This document shows, in pieces, positions 59,801 through 64,000 of a stretch of 64,000 nt of DNA. Position 1 is the stretch's first letter. Every line of letters begins with the position of its first letter. Both the position numbers and the translations under genes were made by a program. The notes beneath the pieces were generated by a model. It was not told the origin of the DNA. It ran no database searches and saw only the letters and a program-made list of their open reading frames with translations. The stretch comes from Ailanthus altissimus (lineage: Eukaryota > Streptophyta > Magnoliopsida > Sapindales > Simaroubaceae). The DNA lies in the NCBI GenBank assembly GCA_946807835.1, contig OX327696.1, positions 8,630,501 to 8,694,500 of the forward strand, read 5' to 3'.

Positions 59801-60796
59801 CCTGCATGGTAAAGTCCCCATCAGCAAGCTCTTTAGAAGAACTAAGCATCTGCAAGGAAGAACAAACATGATCAGTGGCTCCTGAATCAATTATCCAAAG
59901 AGAAAGTTCATCCTCCACTAAACAAGCTTCTAAAACTAGTAAATCATATTTACCTTTGTTCTTTTCCTTCAGCTCGGAGAGATACTTTTTATAGTTCCTC
60001 TTTCAATGCCCCTCGACTTCGCAATGAAAATACTTTCCTTTCTTTGCTTTGGAATCCTTCTTCTTGCTCTTACTGCGGTTAATGGCTTTCTTGGCTTTTC
60101 CTCCATAACCTAAACCACCACTAGTGTTCTTTCTCTTTTTATTTTGCTTAGAGGAAGATTACTTAGCTTCAACAACATTTGCCTCAGACTTTTGGGCTTA
60201 TCTGATATAGCTTTAAAAGTCTACAGTTCATTAAGTAGCCGAGTCATACTATATGAGAGCTTGTTCATAATATAATTTATTTTGAACTACGAAAAAGCTG
60301 GAGTAAAAGACTCTAGAATGATGCTGACTTGAGTCTTATCATCTATGGTGGCTCTATAGATCTATGCATGATGCATTAAATTGATCATGTTCAAAATATG
60401 ATCACGCATCGGAACTCCTTTCTTCATTTTAGCATTCATGTAGCTATGAATAGCTTCATGGCAGTTTTGTTCCATCTGTTGGCCAAACATTGCCTGGAGA
60501 GAATCTCATATCTTATGTGTAGTCTCTAAGTGCTCGTGTTTCATTTTAAACACATCATTGATGCCGACAAGCATATAGCAGCGAGCTTTATTATTGGACT
60601 GCATCCATTTTTCATACTACTCCAGTACATTACGATAAGCATTGGATGCAGGTTCTGGAGGACATTCCTCCATAAAGACAAACTTTTGGTCCTCACAGAT
60701 CAGCACAATATTCATATTACTTTTTGTTTTTATAAAGTTATCACCAGTCAATTTTTCATTTACTAATAGGGCTGTGATAGGGTTTGTTCCAGACAT
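56826..60796 (-). pseudogene. Copia D gag-pol, degenerate
   Basis: Starts at 60796 (MSGTNPITALLVNEKLTGDN). Gag runs to about 59950 with a broken knuckle (HCEVEGH*KRN). Protease has LWIIDSGATDHVCSSLQMLS with DSG intact (59918-59604). Integrase ends GVAERRNRTLLDMVRPMMNY (59010-58900), then KGKTGKLKPQTEVYLFVGYP. RT has an intact VLYVDDILLIEN near 57790. RNase H shows STIEAEYIAACKA (57150) and LYCDNSGVVANLKEPMSHKR, then NLADLFTKTLP near 56870. Stops and frameshifts occur in gag, integrase and RT. Confidence 0.92.
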
Positions 60797-63024
60797 GATG
60801 CTGAAATAAATAAAGCAATTTTAAGAATACTTGAATAAATATTATAGTGATTTTTAGTATAGTAAACATGATGCATGAGTGCATTTATTTAAACACAAAT
60901 TTAAACTAATCCACGATAGTTCAATTTAACAATTAATGTGTCGTCGTAGGGTAGGTCACGTTAAATTAAAATTAAAATTTAGACTATCTCAAATTAATAG
61001 AAAATTTTTAAAATATCTCATATTTTCATTTACTTATTAATTACCGTTTATTTCGATCAAGATATAATTAACCTCCTAATTATATCTTTGTAAGTGTAAC
61101 CCATTATTTCATATTAAGATGACTTAACTCAAAAAATGCCCGCATAAGGTCAGTTAATTATGAAATACATAACTTAATTATATCTCTAGGAAGTCAACCT
61201 TGCTATTGAAATAGGCAGACACTCTCCGTACAGAGGACGAAATCAAAGCGTAGCAAGACGCCACCTATATCTCATGATGTTGTACTAATAATGGAGACTG
61301 GTGGGTTCATTGTCATATATCCTCTCCTACTCATTATTTTTTAACTATGTATTTTTATAATTTATAAAATATCTTATGTTTTATAACACCAACAAATTAT
61401 TATATCTCATATAACAAATTACTAAGTATAGTTAATTAATTCTAATAAAGTCCAATCTTATTGGGCCTAAGTTCATTAGTCTAACTATTCCTATTAAATA
61501 GGCCTAAAATTTAGGTGAACCTAGTTTTTTAATTATTAGATTAATTAATTATTTTTATAAATAATAAAATCAATAATTTTATTAATAATTTTTTAAGTAA
61601 TTCTAAATCAAACTATTTAATTTAAGTTACCTAGAATAATGTGAAATTACCAATTTAACTATCAAATCTAATTACACATTATTTGATTAATTATATAAGT
61701 TCTAAACATGCTAATCAATTCACTAATTTAATCTTATTGATTATAATATGTCATAATAAAATAAAACTATTTAAATTTTAATTATGGCATGTATGCATGT
61801 CAAATTACAATAATATGAGTAGGTACAAATGCATGGCATATAATTATGCATAATCATATTATAATTTATCACATAAATAAATAACATAAATTAATATTTA
61901 ATATAATTTTGACCAGATTCACTAAGATTTTAAATTACAACCCATAAAATAAAATAAAAAAATTACATAAAAGGTATAGGCACACAGACTCAGTTACACG
62001 TGATTTTCTTAAATTCATAACGAGCAAAATTCATTTTCTTTGTAATTTTATACGTACGAGCTTAAGAACTTTTCTTAGGTCCATTGTATATTTTATAAAG
62101 TAATCCAACTCTTGAACATTTTTTTCAAAAATAAAATTTATTCATTTAAAATCCAAACATTAAATGGATCAAATCCAATTTTATTTAAGCTTTCTAAATA
62201 AAAAATTAGGAGCTTTTTTACTGCCCTAATGCACTTAAAGTCAATAAGATAAAAGTTGCTACCCAGTGCTAGCTACCGCAAGTGGCTGCCAAGTACGTGG
62301 CCAAGAGCAAATCAATTTGAAATCAATTGGTTTGCATGACCAGCAACATAATCAATTGATACAAATTTATATGCATGGCCCATGGTAACCTCTCAATAAA
62401 TCCTTTTTGTATTTTTTTTTTTTCTTTTTTTTTTATTTTATTTCCGTCTTTGGCAAGGGATGCCAACATTTGGCTTCCTTGTGTCACGACCCGATTTCTT
62501 GAAACCGTGCGGCCTTAGACACTTGCTAGTGCTAAGCAGCCTATAAGACCCCAATAACCAAAGAAAGAGATGAAGAAGAAGCACACCAAGTATTTGAGAG
62601 AATGCTCTCGTATTTTATTTGCTTGAGAATATTTGGGGCGTGACACTTGTCATGCACTTTGAATGGTGGCAGTTTGCTTTCTTCTTCCTTTTTTTTAATC
62701 CTTTTTTTTCTCGTCTTTTGCTTCTTTCTTTTGTAACTTCATGTTTCAATTCTTCTTCTTCCAGTATCCAGAGAAACAAAAAAATATATATTTATATATT
62801 ACAAAAAATCCTATATCTCTTTATGAGTTTACATATTTTTGATCTAATCAAATATAAATAATTAAAATCAATCATATAATTAACGATCAAAGAATTCATA
62901 TATAAAACAATCATTCATCACATGAATATTATAAATGTAAGTACCTACTCAAACACACATACTAATAAATTATGATTTAAAAAAATAAATCATAACACCA
63001 AAAATATATATTCAAAAAATTATT
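60797..63024 (-). other. Long leader of Copia D
   Basis: About 2.2 kb between gag and the primer-binding site without a supported ORF. It includes T-rich runs (62408-62440) and a 164-base TIR-bearing insert (62482-62645). The usual leader of Copia elements is much shorter. Confidence 0.6.
62482..62645. mobile_element. 164-base insert with TGTCACG...CGTGACA ends
   Basis: The segment starts TGTCACGACCCGATTTC and ends GGGGCGTGACA, so 7 terminal bases are inverted repeats. CTTG stands on both sides (62478-62481, 62646-62649). It is less AT-rich than its surroundings. It could be a solo LTR of a miniature element (TG...CA ends) or a MITE. Confidence 0.55.
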
Positions 63025-63036
63025 GCTCTGATACCA
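63025..63036 (-). other. Primer-binding site of Copia D
   Basis: The minus strand reads TGGTATCAGAGC, a perfect initiator tRNA-Met complement, 2 bases inside the LTR. Confidence 0.9.
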
Positions 63037-63038
63037 GT

Positions 63039-64000
63039 TGTTGGTTAAAAGAGTTATTGTTATGACATTCATAACGCAGCAAAATAGAAAATAAAAATTC
63101 TTTAATCTTTATTTTTATTAGATAAAAATATTTTTTATCTAAGGATCTTATGAAATATACGAATTTGATTTTAAAATAAATAAAAATTAACAAGAACATA
63201 CTTTAAATTCACGCCAAGTTTTCTTCCACCAAAGGATTCCAAACCAAGCCTCTTGTTTTATAGTGAGAGAAATAGTGGGCTTCTAATTTTTCCTTCTCTT
63301 AAGAAAAAATACGTATCCTGCGTGTTTTTCATATATGTGTGTTATGTTTTATTTAGACTAATCTTCTTATTTTAAAATAATAATTTAATTAATAATATTT
63401 ACTAATTAAATTATTATCTCTTAAAAGGAGACCTAATTTATGTAAACCAAATACAGTTCTACTCTTTGTGGTTAACGTTTAATACCCAACAGTTAAGCAT
63501 TATTAGTCTTTTAATAAAAGAAAATTACTAAAATTAAAATAAAAATCTTTTTAATAATTTCAAAAATTATCCATAAGATTTTATTTATTTAATTTCTTAA
63601 ATTAAATATTTAATTATATTTGGATAAGATCTTATCTATATTAATTAATTTTTAATTAATTAATTTTATCCAAATATAAACTATACGTATTTGAAAACTA
63701 TTTTTTTTACACAAATAATTTGTGTAATAACACAATCTTTTTTAATTGTTCACTGTAATAACAAAAGAAGTGGTATTAAGGACCTATGGACCTACAATTT
63801 CAAGCTCCAATAAATTTTAAATAATTAATTAATTCAATTTATTAATTTCAGGGTTATTCCACTAAAAACTTGAAATTGCACTCTTGAAATTGTAGATATA
63901 ATTTACTCAGAAAATTTAGAGCAGTCCATTGATTTAATCAGTACATGTAATTCAACCCTCTATAGATGGTTCACAATTAGAGCTAAGTTAATTATCGTTT
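63039..64000 (-). repeat. 5' LTR of Copia D, cut by the window end
   Basis: From TGTTGGTTAAAAGAG, matching 55122 to about 56085 with small indels. The outer edge is outside the window. Confidence 0.9.

Larger units (their letters stand above)
55122..64000 (-). mobile_element. Copia D: Copia element, minus orientation, running off the window
   Basis: Long LTRs (the left 1690 bases; the right from 63039 to the window end) flank a minus-strand gag-pol in Copia order. The primer-binding site is a perfect match to initiator tRNA-Met. A leader of about 2.2 kb separates it from gag. Only the left outer edge is in view (preceding bases TCATA), so the TSD cannot be checked. Gag-pol carries stops and shifts but is the best preserved pol in the window. 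Confidence 0.92.

Overview
The window looks like nuclear DNA of a flowering plant, most likely a eudicot. It is AT-rich, carries one intact plant-specific zinc-finger homeodomain (ZHD) gene, and is otherwise filled with decayed plant Ty1/Copia and Ty3/Gypsy LTR retrotransposons nested in one another. I cannot name the species. All boundaries, target-site duplications (TSDs) and motifs were read by eye; no alignment or search was run.

Layout. 1-835: no gene seen. 836-2554 and 12313-12460: a very AT-rich degenerate repeat, split by a chromodomain-type Gypsy element on the minus strand (2555-12312, TSD ATAAC). 12461-13860: AT-rich DNA with a hairpin and a possible CACTA end. 14640-15040: a decayed minus-strand gag fragment. 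15794-21678: a plus-strand Athila-like element with gag and protease only and no 5' LTR. About 22886-27051: Copia A (minus), truncated at its 5' side. 27487-34457: Copia B (minus, TSD ATTAT), whose integrase is split by a Gypsy solo LTR (30534-32097, TSD TTGAT). 34819-35358: the ZHD gene (minus). 36483-53828: Copia C (minus), whose reverse transcriptase is split by a large Gypsy element on the plus strand (37859-49737, TSD CATAT). About 54330-54870: an RNase H remnant. 55122 to beyond 64000: Copia D (minus).

Main discovery candidate. Between pol and the 3' LTR, the nested Gypsy element carries an intronless 222-codon reading frame (46265-46930) that clearly belongs to the LONELY GUY (LOG) family, the enzymes that release active cytokinin from its nucleotide. 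It sits behind a TATA box, an unknown second frame with a hydrophobic tail, and a splice-acceptor-like site just after pol. The host-type gene therefore occupies the place where Athila-type elements keep an env-like ORF. Its damage is almost all G-to-A and C-to-T change.

Other structural signals are two short hairpins shared by both Athila/Tat-type elements, one with a compensatory base change; GC-rich palindromes upstream of the TATA box in LTRs of both Copia and Gypsy elements; and stop codons that look like cytosine deamination of silenced DNA. No transposon here looks autonomous. The ZHD gene is the only gene that looks functional.
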